Shown here: positions 8,937-17,467 of the stretch, in pieces
How positions within the stretch are numbered: position 1 is the stretch's first letter
Layout of the letters: each line of letters starts with the position of its first letter
NCBI RefSeq assembly: GCF_025384765.1
Contig: NZ_VHLL01000012.1
Coordinates: 1-50,772 of the forward strand
DNA from: Methanoculleus formosensis
GTDB lineage: Archaea; Halobacteriota; Methanomicrobia; Methanomicrobiales; Methanoculleaceae
Direction: 5' to 3'
Length of the DNA stretch: 50,772 bases
The notes under the pieces: model-generated
What the model saw: only the letters and a program-made list of their open reading frames with translations
Told to the model about the DNA's origin: nothing
Databases searched by the model: none
Made by a program: the position numbers and the translations under genes

Positions 8937-9566
8937 CTACTCTTCAACAGCGAGGATGCTCACTGTTTCTTCAGGCCTTATTTCCCGGAGATATGAAAAA
9001 CCGCCGACGGTTCCTTCACGCCGTCGGCCGTCCGCCCATCCGGTCGCCCAGGTACCGGACATCGTGGAGGCTGGTTTCCGAAAGAATGAGCTCCCGTTGA
9101 CAATGATGTGACGGTAGTCCCCGGTGTAGAGCACCGTGCCGTCGATCGCCGTGGCGACATGGTGGGCGTCGAGGAGCACCTCGCAGTCGTCGTAGTCATC
9201 GATGGCCGCACTGAACCGGTCCCAGATATCGCGGTAGGGCTCCGTTCGTGCGTGGAGCGCCAGCACCTTCCGATCCTCAAGAACCAAACGCCGCCGCCGG
9301 CAGAGTTCTTCATACCGCTCTTTCACCGCGAGGAGCGTCTTGTGGGCCGCTGCCGGCTGCTCGCGACAGAGTTCGGCAACATGCCGGAGAAGCGGGACGG
9401 TCTTCCACCCCCGGCTCTCGGCATCGGCGAGGAGGGTATCTGCCGAACCGTTCCGCTTCAGGTGCGCAACCGCCCTCCGGAACTCGCGGACGAGATTCTG
9501 CTGGATGGTGTGGCACCGTCCTCCCGTCCCGTCCCCGAAACACTCGGCCCGGCGCTCATCACTCAC
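8937..9566 (-). CDS. Hypothetical protein with possible C-terminal PIN-like domain, 209 aa
   Basis: The frame starts at GTG 9566. The N-terminal half is helical and rich in Arg, Glu and Ala. The C-terminal half contains CEVLLDAHHVATAIDGTVLYTGDYRHIIVN, which resembles the end of PIN ribonuclease domains, where acidic residues follow a hydrophobic strand and a T-x-D-like step. The first PIN aspartate is not obvious, so the domain call is tentative. It sits 155 bp downstream of the intact RecG-like regulator, on the same strand, in an accessory region. If PIN, it could be a toxin, but no paired antitoxin is visible. Confidence 0.55.
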   Translation of the reverse strand: MSDERRAECFGDGTGGRCHTIQQNLVREFRRAVAHLKRNGSADTLLADAESRGWKTVPLLRHVAELCREQPAAAHKTLLAVKERYEELCRRRRLVLEDRKVLALHARTEPYRDIWDRFSAAIDDYDDCEVLLDAHHVATAIDGTVLYTGDYRHIIVNGSSFFRKPASTMSGTWATGWADGRRREGTVGGFSYLREIRPEETVSILAVEE

Positions 9567-9721
9567 CTTCGATCAGTTCTTCTTATTCCATCGTATCTCT
9601 CATCCATCTTTCACTCATCTCTCATTCATCCATCATCTATCCCTGCCAGGTGGGGAATCCACCTGGTTTCCGGCCCGGATCAGTTCGTATTCCGCAGGAA
9701 CGCTCTGGAAATACCCACACA

Positions 9722-11110
9722 TCATGATGGCCTCTCCCGCAGGACGTATCGTGTATTCCTCCTCGACGGGCTCACCTGCTCCAGGATACCACGGTCAACC
9801 AGGGCCTTGAGATCCCTGAAAGCCGTCGCTGCCGAGACGCCAGTGAGTGATTGATAGGCACCGCTGGTGATGCTCCCCTCGACCTTGACCCGTTCCACCG
9901 CAAGGATCTGCCGTTCATTCAGTTCCATCTTCCGAAGGGAACTCTCGTTCAGCATATCCATCCGCATCGTCAGGGTGAACCCAAGCGGGCTGCTGACGAA
10001 GGCGGGAACCGGCATCCCGGCGCTGCGGAAGGCCGTGATGATCCGCTCGATACCTGATCCGTAGCGTTCGACGAGCCCGGCACGGTAGAAAATCTCGGCA
10101 ACCTTCGGGTTGCGGTGGTAAGAGTAGTGCTCTTTTAGGATCATATCGATGGTAACGCCTGCGGGAAGATTGCCGGGATTGTGGAAGCGGATATGGTCGT
10201 CAAAGATCTTGACCTGCGTCTGGACCGTGTTGTTGAAGTAATCTCGGTGGATGAGCGCGTTGAGAAGCGCCTCCCGGATCGCCGGAAGCGGGTAGTCCCA
10301 GACCTCTCTCCTCTGAAACGACTCCTGCATCGCCTCCTCCGAGATATCGTACCTGACGCCGAGATACTGCTTGATGATCCGCTCGCCCTCCTCAAACTGG
10401 CGAAAGAGATTGCCTCCGATCTCGTGGTCGCCGACGATGATATCTGCCCGCTTGAACCGCCCGATCCGGAGGATGCAGTTCTGGAAGTACCGCTGCGGCT
10501 CTCTGCCGAAGAGGACGATGGCTCCGTTGCTGATCCCTCCGTCCCCGGCAAGTCCGAGGCGACGAAGGACGGCCTCGACCGGTTCGGCCGGATCGACGGC
10601 AGCGAGGCGACCTGCCGCCTTCGCACCGGCAAGGAAACGCCGCACCGTCTCCTCGTCGATCTCGTCGAACGAGTACGGCCCCGCGACGCTGTCCCACTCA
10701 ATGCTTTGCTGGAAGAACCCGCGAAGCTCGTCCGGGAGCATCTCGCGTGTCGTGTCGCCGATGCGGGTGTAGTACCGGCCGTCACAGGCGACCGGCACGC
10801 GGCTCCGTTCGACGGCAACGGTGACGACGGACTTCCTCTCGATCTCGCGGATCTCAATGGCCGGATGAATGCCAAGCCGGGTGGTTATGCTATCTGCGAG
10901 TTTTTTGACAGCATTATTTCTGAGGTCGACGCCGACGACGGCATGATCATGGTCGCGGACCCCGATGACGGCTATCCCGCCGGCAGTGTTGGCAAACGCG
11001 GACAGAAGCCTGTAGAGGTTCGCACTCACTTCTTCCTTGAAATCGATCCGCCGTCCTTCAAAGCGGGCGAGCAGGGAGTATAGGTCATTCACGTGCTTCA
11101 CACCTAGCAC
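9722..11110 (-). CDS. AlbA_2 (Schlafen-type) / RecG-like ATP-binding transcriptional regulator
   Basis: This intact 462-aa protein has the three usual parts. The AlbA_2 domain (about 15-125) reads RIDFKEEVSANLYRLLSAFANTAGGIAVIGVRD and YYTRIGDTTREML. The GHKL-like ATP-binding region (about 270-375) reads AIREALLNALIHRDYFNN and HIRFHNPGNLPAGVTIDMI...GSGIERII. A C-terminal winged helix (about 395-455) reads LTGVSAATAFRDLKALVDRGIL. Family members are thought to be DNA-binding regulators. The first codon at 11110 is GTG, and in-frame GTGs at 11101 and 11092 are alternatives. It is the complete counterpart of the fragments at 7729-8175 and of the DUF4062 fusion at the left edge. Confidence 0.9.
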   Translation of the reverse strand: MLGVKHVNDLYSLLARFEGRRIDFKEEVSANLYRLLSAFANTAGGIAVIGVRDHDHAVVGVDLRNNAVKKLADSITTRLGIHPAIEIREIERKSVVTVAVERSRVPVACDGRYYTRIGDTTREMLPDELRGFFQQSIEWDSVAGPYSFDEIDEETVRRFLAGAKAAGRLAAVDPAEPVEAVLRRLGLAGDGGISNGAIVLFGREPQRYFQNCILRIGRFKRADIIVGDHEIGGNLFRQFEEGERIIKQYLGVRYDISEEAMQESFQRREVWDYPLPAIREALLNALIHRDYFNNTVQTQVKIFDDHIRFHNPGNLPAGVTIDMILKEHYSYHRNPKVAEIFYRAGLVERYGSGIERIITAFRSAGMPVPAFVSSPLGFTLTMRMDMLNESSLRKMELNERQILAVERVKVEGSITSGAYQSLTGVSAATAFRDLKALVDRGILEQVSPSRRNTRYVLRERPS

Positions 11111-11582
11111 CGTACCCGAGCAAAAACATCATGTGCTTCTCTCATGTATGACGCCCCATCACTTCACCGTCGGTCGGCAGGCCTGGTGTAGCCCGGCAGC
11201 GCGTTCACAGTGATGCGCACGAACCGGCCGAGCGCATCTCTCCCGATATCTTCCCTTTGCAGCATGGCGAAACATCTCTCCGGTTGCACGTTCTTCTGCA
11301 CGTCTGATCGGATAAAGGGCGAAACTACCGTGTCTTCTCCAGGATAAACGGCAGAACAACGGTAATGCTATTCTTCTGCTGAAGGTTCCTTTGTTTGCGG
11401 GATGGGATTATGATTTCGGTTCTTACAGCCCTGCTAAACGAGGAGGATCAGGAAATAGAAAGATATGCCTCAAAAGTCCCTGCGGTGATGCACGCCATCT
11501 AGTGGCGCTCAGACTCCCTCCCCATTGGGGAAGTCGTTGCTCGCACCTTCGGTGCTCGAACTCCGGTTCTACGAACCGTCCC
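11111..11582. other. Intergenic region with clustered hairpins
   Basis: About 470 bp without a convincing gene. A 66-codon minus frame at 11159-11359 has no family features. Between 11519 and 11578 three short hairpins sit in a row: tcccc/gggga around att, gcacc/ggtgc around ttc, and cggttc/gaaccg around tac. They lie directly downstream of the primase-helicase stop codon on its transcribed strand. Confidence 0.6.
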
Positions 11583-14381
11583 TCACCGCACCCCCTCCCT
11601 CGCGTTCCCCTCCCGCACCAGCCTGGCGTAACACCCCTCGCAGAGGTTCGTCTGCGCCTCCCGCGAGCGGTAGACCGCCTTCCCCGTCCTGCAGACATCG
11701 CACCGGCCGAGCTCGACCTTCACCCGGAGAAACTCCCGGTGATCGAGGACCCCCGATAGGGGCTCTTGCGGCATGGGCCCTCGTCTTGCATCTCTTTTCA
11801 GCGTAGTACAACCGGCGATGCCAGCAGAAGGGCGACTAAAAGGCGCCGGATTGAGGCTTCCGCCCCGTAGTGACGGTATCCCGGGACCGGTTCCGGCATT
11901 GTGGGTTTCACACGCACCCGCAGACGCACTCACCACGGAGCCGGTACCGGGGACTGTGGGTACGTTCTGCTGTACTTCAGTACCGAGAGGGAGACGCCTC
12001 TCTCTACGTGTACAAAGATCGGCCAATTCAACGTCGTTTCGAGCCGCTGGATTGTTGCACCCGGTGCTGGAATCTTGCGGTAAACCTGCTGCAATGTCGC
12101 AACCTTCGGTCCGCACGGATCGGTCCGGTGGCCGCCCCGGATTATCGGGACCACCATCCCGGTCCCCGTCCAGCCAGACCCCGCCGCCATGGGCCCAGCG
12201 CCGGTAGACCACAAGGTCAAAGGAGAAGAGGTGCTCCCGCCGCCGCATCGCGTATCCTTCCCCATCCTCGGTGACCATCGTATCGAAGAAACTGACCGCC
12301 GGGCATTTCTCCAGCAGCCCCGAGTAGGCCGTCCCCCGGCTCGTATAGCCGTGGAGGATACGATAGGTCTGGTGGTACGAGAGCCCGAGCGCCTCCTGGA
12401 GCATCCTGATCGTGAACTGCTCCCAGCCCATCGTCGCCACCGTCGCGAGCGCTGCGGCCTCGTTCTTCGTCGTCTTCGTCTCCTGCCCCCCGGTCTCGCC
12501 GTTGATCGCTGCATAGACCCGGGCCGCCGCGGTGAAGTCGTCCAGGTTTGCCCTGATGCCTCCCTCATACGCCTCTCTCTGGAAGCGGTGGATGAGGGCG
12601 GAGGCCTTGATCAGGTCAAAGAGGATACCCGGGTTGCGACGGTTCGTCGTCGCGGAGAACTGCACGCTCCGGGCATACGGGATAGAGACGTGCGGGCGAA
12701 CCGCCTTGAGGATCTGCCAGATCTCCCGGCAGATCACGAGATCGGGGTCCTCGCCGTCGCCGCCGTCCTCCCTCACCTCCCGCTCCTTCATGTACCGGAG
12801 CACCCGCTCGTCCTGTTCGAGGGAATCATCGATCCAGACCGTGAGCATCCGGTTCGCCACCTGGTCGTCCCCGGCGTCCTCGACCTTCGCGAGCCACCAG
12901 ACGCACCGCTCCGGGATGCGGCAGATCTGGAGTTTCCGGTCGGTGGTCACCGTCTGGTGCTCGATGCTCACCCGGAAGTTCGCGGTTGCGGCCTTGAGAA
13001 CTTCCTGCAGGTCGTCGGAGAGGGAGACATCATCAAAGAGGAAGACGGTGCCGGGTTGCAGGCTGCCGTTGTAGTAGAGGGCTTTGTCCGAGACCGTGCC
13101 GGCGAGGCGGTACTCCTCCGGAACCTGCTGGAGCATGGTGGTGCAGGCGTGGCTCTTCCCCTTCCCGGAGTTGCCGGAGATGGCGACATGAAGGCCGTTC
13201 GTGTTCTCGACCGATTGGGACGCAAGAGACATCACGAGACACTCCGCGACCGTCCGATCGCCGACATGGCTCTTGTTGAAGGTGTCGAGGAGGAACGCGA
13301 GCGGGTCGCCGGTCTTGAGGATCTCTCCTGCCCGGCGGCGGTGCTCATCATCCACCGGTGCCGGGGGAGGGGCTTCCTCCTTCTTCTCCGGCCTTTTCCT
13401 CTCGTGCATCCCCCGGAGTTCCGGCCAGCGCTGCGTCCCTCCGCCGCAACTTGCGTGGTGGCAGCCGGCGAAGATGGCGCCGTTCGCAAACTGGATGGCA
13501 AACGCCCCGTCCTTGTGGGCCGAGGAGAACGGACACTCCGCGAGGACGTAGAGGGTGCCGCCCTGCCAGGGGCGTGTCGACCGGACGGCGATGCCGTGCT
13601 CCGCGAGCCAGGCGGCAAGGTCGATCCTCCGGGAACCCTTCTTCGGCTGGGATGGTTCTTCCCGGGGGAGGAGCCCGGCGAGGCGGTCTAGCCGCTCTAG
13701 CGGAACCACACCGATCTCCTCTGGAGCGTTGAGGATCTTCGCCCGGCGGTGGGGGCGCTCGGGAGTGTTGTCGCCCTTCCGCGATGCGGTCCCGTAGAGT
13801 TTCCAGATCCGGGCGGCGTTGTGGTTCGCGGTATCGACGGTGACGGCCTCGTTCGAGAAGAGGGCGTCGAGGGTCGCAAGTGCTCCCTTCACGAGCGCGG
13901 TTGCCGCCTCATTGTTTGGAAGGTCCACCCGGTAGAGGAGGTGGGCGCCGTTGCCCGAATCTGCCCGGAGGGGTTCCGGGAACCCCTGCTCGGCGAGATA
14001 CGCCGCGATCCGCTCCGCGACAGCGAGCGCCGCGTTATGCTCCGCATCGGTCGACGAGACCCCGCTCGGCCGCACCGGGTCGATGTCGACCGGGAGCCAG
14101 CGCCGGCGGATGATGTCGGCGTCGGCGGTCGTCGCATCCTTCCGCGAGAGCCGCATCTTGATCCGGTTCGCCCGCCGGGCGAGGAGGGCGGGGTTGACGG
14201 CATTCAAGGTGACGTAGATCCCGGCGACCGAAGGGTCGGCATCGAGGGCCTCGACGGCCCGGGCGAGGCACTCGTAATCGTCGAAGTAGCCGGAGTGGGT
14301 GACGCCGTCGGCGAGCGCCCGGACCTCGATTACGCCTTCAGTGGGGGCGAGGAGCGTTGCTGCCTGCAGGATCTCGTTCAT
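11583..14381 (-). CDS. PrimPol-helicase replication protein of a mobile element
   Basis: This 932-aa protein combines DNA primase and helicase modules, as in plasmid and virus replication proteins. The N-terminal archaeo-eukaryotic primase module shows the DxD motif VDIDP (D99, D101), a G-N-G-x-H motif (143-147) and TVD (D183). A zinc-binding stretch follows (C283, H289, C307, C312). The AAA+ helicase has Walker A GNSGKGKS (403-410) and Walker B VFLFDD (446-451). The C-terminus has a CDVC...CEGC zinc ribbon after a low-complexity linker (about 740-880). ATG 14381 overlaps the upstream gene by 4 bp. No integrase is visible nearby, so the element may be decayed or the primase may be all that is left. 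Confidence 0.88.
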   Translation of the reverse strand: MNEILQAATLLAPTEGVIEVRALADGVTHSGYFDDYECLARAVEALDADPSVAGIYVTLNAVNPALLARRANRIKMRLSRKDATTADADIIRRRWLPVDIDPVRPSGVSSTDAEHNAALAVAERIAAYLAEQGFPEPLRADSGNGAHLLYRVDLPNNEAATALVKGALATLDALFSNEAVTVDTANHNAARIWKLYGTASRKGDNTPERPHRRAKILNAPEEIGVVPLERLDRLAGLLPREEPSQPKKGSRRIDLAAWLAEHGIAVRSTRPWQGGTLYVLAECPFSSAHKDGAFAIQFANGAIFAGCHHASCGGGTQRWPELRGMHERKRPEKKEEAPPPAPVDDEHRRRAGEILKTGDPLAFLLDTFNKSHVGDRTVAECLVMSLASQSVENTNGLHVAISGNSGKGKSHACTTMLQQVPEEYRLAGTVSDKALYYNGSLQPGTVFLFDDVSLSDDLQEVLKAATANFRVSIEHQTVTTDRKLQICRIPERCVWWLAKVEDAGDDQVANRMLTVWIDDSLEQDERVLRYMKEREVREDGGDGEDPDLVICREIWQILKAVRPHVSIPYARSVQFSATTNRRNPGILFDLIKASALIHRFQREAYEGGIRANLDDFTAAARVYAAINGETGGQETKTTKNEAAALATVATMGWEQFTIRMLQEALGLSYHQTYRILHGYTSRGTAYSGLLEKCPAVSFFDTMVTEDGEGYAMRRREHLFSFDLVVYRRWAHGGGVWLDGDRDGGPDNPGRPPDRSVRTEGCDIAAGLPQDSSTGCNNPAARNDVELADLCTRRERRLPLGTEVQQNVPTVPGTGSVVSASAGACETHNAGTGPGIPSLRGGSLNPAPFSRPSAGIAGCTTLKRDARRGPMPQEPLSGVLDHREFLRVKVELGRCDVCRTGKAVYRSREAQTNLCEGCYARLVREGNAREGVR

Positions 14382-14710
14382 ACCTGCACCTCTGAGAAGA
14401 GGGGGGCGCTTGTCGCCTCTCCGCAGGCGACCCGCCGGAGGGAGACGAGGGGGACGATCCAGGTGCCTTCCCGGGTCCGGATCACCACCGCTTTCCCCGC
14501 GGCGTTCAGCGCCGCATATCCCTCAATCGTTACCTCCCCCATGACGGTGCCGCTTGCCCGCCGCACCCGCTCCCGGACGACCGGGGCCGGCCGGCCAGAG
14601 AATATGAGCGCCCGGACATCTGCGGGCGATATCCGGCAGCGTTCCCCCTCGACATGGACGATGAGCCCGCCGGCCGATGTGCCGGAAAGGATACCTAACT
14701 CAGGCATCAT
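14378..14710 (-). CDS. Hypothetical protein of primase operon, 110 aa
   Basis: I do not recognise the family. The text suggests a small beta-rich protein (GGLIVHVEGERCRISPADVRALIFSGRPAPVV, then YAALNAAGKAVVIRTREGTWIVPLVSLRRV). It overlaps the primase-helicase by 4 bp at its end and the upstream small gene by 4 bp at its start (ATGA at both), so it is part of one translationally coupled operon. An accessory role in element replication is inference from position alone. Confidence 0.75.
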   Translation of the reverse strand: MMPELGILSGTSAGGLIVHVEGERCRISPADVRALIFSGRPAPVVRERVRRASGTVMGEVTIEGYAALNAAGKAVVIRTREGTWIVPLVSLRRVACGEATSAPLFSEVQV

Positions 14711-14970
14711 GGACGCCCCCGTTCGATTTCGACGGTGTAGTGGTGGTTCCTGGTCCTCCGTACATGGATCTCCCGCACCGCCCTTCCATACCGCCGGATG
14801 ACATCCGCCACCGCCCGCGGGACGAGGAAGAGCGGGACAGTACTGACACGGTCTTCCTCAGATGGTCTTATCACTCCGGGCGGAGAAGAGCTGGTGGCAG
14901 TCCCGTGTGAATCGATGTTGGCGCACGCTTCATCCCGTGGGCTGCCGTCTTTATGGTCTATGCTTTGCAT
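14707..14970 (-). CDS. Hypothetical protein, first gene of primase operon, 87 aa
   Basis: I do not recognise the family. The C-terminal half is basic (LVPRAVADVIRRYGRAVREIHVRRTRNHHYTVEIERGRP) and could bind nucleic acid; the N-terminal 40 residues look disordered. It starts at ATG 14970 and overlaps the next gene by 4 bp. Being the first gene of the primase operon, it could be a copy-control or origin-binding protein, but the sequence does not prove this. Confidence 0.6.
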   Translation of the reverse strand: MQSIDHKDGSPRDEACANIDSHGTATSSSPPGVIRPSEEDRVSTVPLFLVPRAVADVIRRYGRAVREIHVRRTRNHHYTVEIERGRP

Positions 14971-15383
14971 TCTGTTTCCTCATCGCGTGGTGCTATCAAT
15001 CTGACTTTATCCTCAACACCTTCTCCCGGACGAGTTTTGCTACTCGGGTCCGGGAGATGGGTCAGGTAGTTCCCGGGCGGTCTCTTGCCGCTTTCCTCTG
15101 CTGAGATGCCGTGGTTTTGACATTGGTCGCCGGCACCTCTCGCATAAAAATAGATGGATATGAGATGATATGAGCAAGAACCGCGCGAAGTGTGAGTGAG
15201 AATCCCTTCAGTACCCGCGGTCCCCGGCCCGTGTCCACAGACCCGCGCTACATCCCTTATGGAGCACCGGTTAATTGGCAGATCACCTGCTGAGCCCGGG
15301 CTTATCGGATACTACGGTAGCGCTATACCAATACGGGTTCCCATCCGCAGGGCACCGGGGGAAGACCCGACGCCCTCCCCCCC
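14971..15383. other. Gene-free stretch left of the nth scar
   Basis: About 410 bp with several short open frames but no recognisable motif. It lies upstream of the primase operon and should hold that operon's promoter. No clear tRNA, integrase site or repeat is visible apart from the nth fragment that follows. Confidence 0.5.
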
Positions 15384-15444
15384 TCACTCCTCCCCGCCCG
15401 AGAGCTCCCGGTAATACCGGCAGAGGTCCGCGACGACGCACCGG
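15384..15444 (-). pseudogene. 3'-end fragment of a second nth (endonuclease III) copy
   Basis: Read on the minus strand, this piece codes for RCVVADLCRYYREL followed by SGGEE and a stop, the very end of an endonuclease III gene. Its first 39 bp (15406-15444) are identical to 36094-36132 in the intact nth. The last 19 bp before the stop differ (10 of 19 match) but keep the same length and frame. Everything upstream of the last 20 codons is missing; at 15440-15444 it is joined to a PiT transporter fragment. Confidence 0.9.
15406..15444 (+). repeat. 39-bp direct repeat, left copy (nth 3' end)
   Basis: This stretch is identical over 39 bp to 36094-36132 and in the same orientation. The two copies bracket 20.6 kb holding the whole csa3-cas-CRISPR locus. 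The layout resembles an attachment-site or recombination duplication at the 3' end of a conserved gene. No integrase is found between the copies, so the mechanism is open. Confidence 0.9.
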
Positions 15445-15580
15445 CGCGATCATGGGCGTCGGGGCGACACGCGGCTACTCGGCGGTCAAGTGGGGCGTGG
15501 TCCGCGAGATCGTCACGGCATGGATCCTGACCATCCCGGCGGCGGCGATCGTGGCCGGGCTCTGTTGTCTCGTCGACTAA
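15440..15580 (+). pseudogene. C-terminal fragment of a PiT-family phosphate transporter
   Basis: Forty-six codons ending in TAA read TGAIMGVGATRGYSAVKWGVVREIVTAW followed by ILTIPAAAIVAGL. This is the last part of inorganic phosphate transporters (PiT), including the final membrane helix. The remaining 280 or more residues are absent. The join to the nth fragment falls in accgg, a 5-bp stretch that both genes could have shared, which suggests illegitimate recombination at short homology. Confidence 0.75.
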
Positions 15581-15778
15581 GCGGTGTTCGGCGGGGTCTT
15601 CTGACAGGGGCGTGAGTTCTCCACGCGCAGGGGGATACGCAGGATGGCCGCCTGCCATCACGGAACTCTTCGTCTACCCGGATATTTCGCGGCAGGTCTA
15701 ATTAGAATTATCAGGGATCTGGCAGAGAGCAGGTTGAGCATCCCGGCACAAAGAGGGGATTCCTTTAACGCTAAATAA

Positions 15779-16483
15779 TCATCGGGCCTGAAGGTTGTTG
15801 CTCTCCAGAGTTCCCGGGAGGCGTCTCTTCCCTGTTTTGAGTATTATTTTCCCGCTGAACTGTAGCGTTACAACCCTGCTCTGTTTCTCCTGCTGTATAT
15901 GAACCAGTTCTTTGGATGCAAGTTTTGCACAAACACGTGACGCTGTGCTCTCGGATATCTGCACTCTCCGGGCAATTTCTGAAATAGAGGTTGGATTGTG
16001 TGCGGCGACGTCAGCCAGTATCTGGAGCGCTCTCTCATCGATCGAAAATGGGAGGCGCGGAGGATTGTATATTTCAGTTTCTCGTTCTATATCCGAGAAG
16101 ATTGCACATTGATGAATATGTGGAGCGAGTATGAGTGTGGCGGTGGTGAGAGCAACGAGAACCTCTCGTGGGCCGCCGGAGAGGTTGACTATTAGGCTCC
16201 CATCCGGATGAAATGGAGGTGTTGATGCACGAATTTCATCAAGAAGCGCAAGAATCATGGATTCAATATTACGGTTATCAACTCGCAGAACGTCTACACT
16301 AATATCGCCGCTGATCTTCTGGCTCATCTCCCTGACGGCGTCGATGGCTCGGTCTGCCCTGGCATCTTTCCCAAACTCCGGTCTGATCAGGCATATCCGG
16401 TCTCCCCGCTCAATCCCGCACCTGACAATCAGGGAGATGATATGAGAGGTGTCGAACCCGAGTGGCGAGAGATACGTTTTCAT
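15779..16483 (-). CDS. csa3: CRISPR-associated CARF-wHTH regulator Csa3
   Basis: Csa3 proteins sense cyclic oligonucleotides or related ligands through a CARF domain and control cas or adaptation genes. The 234-aa frame from ATG 16483 begins MKTYLSPLGFDTSHI, has a Rossmann-like CARF half with the ligand-loop motif NLSGGPRE (100-107), and ends in a winged helix (about 150-215: ALQILADVAAHNPTSISEIARRVQISESTASRVCAKL). It diverges from the cas operon across 132 bp. A minus-strand TATA box (16509-16515) lies about 29 bp from the ATG, so the transcript is probably leaderless. Csa3 is best known from type I-A loci; here it sits with a type I-D set. Confidence 0.88.
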   Translation of the reverse strand: MKTYLSPLGFDTSHIISLIVRCGIERGDRICLIRPEFGKDARADRAIDAVREMSQKISGDISVDVLRVDNRNIESMILALLDEIRASTPPFHPDGSLIVNLSGGPREVLVALTTATLILAPHIHQCAIFSDIERETEIYNPPRLPFSIDERALQILADVAAHNPTSISEIARRVQISESTASRVCAKLASKELVHIQQEKQSRVVTLQFSGKIILKTGKRRLPGTLESNNLQAR

Positions 16484-16615
16484 CAACTGAGTAATACTTC
16501 CCTGCCGGTATATATGCACTTTGACACAAATTGACCGCATGAATTGCACTTTTCTGCAAAAACCGGTCCTAAAAAAAGCCAAAAGGTTTATCAGAACCCG
16601 CACACATGCTAAATT
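16484..16615. promoter_or_regulatory. Divergent csa3 / cas6 promoter region
   Basis: This 132-bp spacer separates csa3 and cas6. Minus-strand TATA: tatatat at 16509-16515, about 29 bp before the csa3 ATG. Plus-strand: aaaaggttta at 16581-16590, about 27 bp before the cas6 ATG at 16616. Both spacings fit leaderless archaeal transcripts. The octamer tgcacttt occurs at 16515-16522, touching the csa3 TATA box, and again at 16545-16552, a 30-bp step or about three helical turns. It is a candidate operator, perhaps for Csa3. Confidence 0.6.
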
Positions 16616-17467
16616 ATGCGCCAGATATTCATCAAGGTGCGACCGAAGGATGCGTTCGAGGTTCCACATAGCGATGGGTATCAGGTATACTCCGCCCTGC
16701 TTGCACTCATTAAATCTGTAAATCCAGAGGTCAGCGAGAGATTACATGGCTCTTCGGTGCGCACAATGTCGGTCGGAGGTCTCAATGGAAATTTTGAGAG
16801 AAGTAACAAGAACGGCTTCAAACGCCTTGCGCCGGATAAGTTATACACGATACGGATCGGAGTCATCGATTCGCATGAGGAGGAATTTTTCCAGAATCTT
16901 GTATACCCCATACTCCTCGAAAGGCGGAATATTGTACTTGATAGAGGGGAGTTATGTGTCGAACATGTAGAAGACAGGCAAGTGTCGTATACAGACCTGT
17001 TTCGTAAGGTTGCCGGATACGCCGGCTCAACTCTGGAGATCAATTTTCTAACTCCGACATGTATCCAGTACAAGAACAGTAAAGTCACTGAAATGTTCCC
17101 GCAGCGAATTGCAGTATTCCATTCCATACTCTCAAAGTGGAATCTGGTGTGCCCTGACGGTTATAGGATGGATATAAATCGCGACGAATTTGGTCGGTAC
17201 TTGATAGAGAAACCGGATGTTCGATCATATACCACATACAGCGTTCTTGTGAATACGGTTTTTGACAGAGTGAATGGCCATGCCCGCCCTATCTTCAAAC
17301 AGGGTTTTGTTGGACGCTGTGGGTATGCATTCACCCCGGATGCACCAAAATCTTTCCGGAATGCTGTCACGATCCTTGCACTTTTTGCGGAGTTCAGTGG
17401 GGTTGGATCAAGCGTCACCCGGGGATGCGGCCAGGTGAGCGTAAGTTTAGAGGAGAAGGAAACATGA
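16616..17467 (+). CDS. cas6: CRISPR RNA endonuclease Cas6
   Basis: Cas6 cuts the CRISPR precursor RNA in each repeat. The 283-aa protein has the two-ferredoxin-fold layout, with the C-terminal glycine-rich loop EFSGVGSSVTRGCGQVSVSL characteristic of Cas6. His18 in the N-terminal VPHSDGYQVYSALL segment is a possible catalytic base, but that is not proven. The ATG at 16616 follows a TATA box by about 27 bp with no Shine-Dalgarno, so the mRNA is likely leaderless. It overlaps cas10d by 4 bp (ATGA) and is the first gene of the cas operon. Confidence 0.9.
   Translation: MRQIFIKVRPKDAFEVPHSDGYQVYSALLALIKSVNPEVSERLHGSSVRTMSVGGLNGNFERSNKNGFKRLAPDKLYTIRIGVIDSHEEEFFQNLVYPILLERRNIVLDRGELCVEHVEDRQVSYTDLFRKVAGYAGSTLEINFLTPTCIQYKNSKVTEMFPQRIAVFHSILSKWNLVCPDGYRMDINRDEFGRYLIEKPDVRSYTTYSVLVNTVFDRVNGHARPIFKQGFVGRCGYAFTPDAPKSFRNAVTILALFAEFSGVGSSVTRGCGQVSVSLEEKET

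Noticed and set aside
11159-11359. 66-codon minus-strand frame
   Set aside because: No motif, no start context and arginine-rich composition typical of chance frames in high-GC DNA.
12189-13691. 500-codon plus-strand frame inside the primase-helicase gene
   Set aside because: Antisense shadow; the minus frame has Walker A, Walker B and PrimPol motifs in order.
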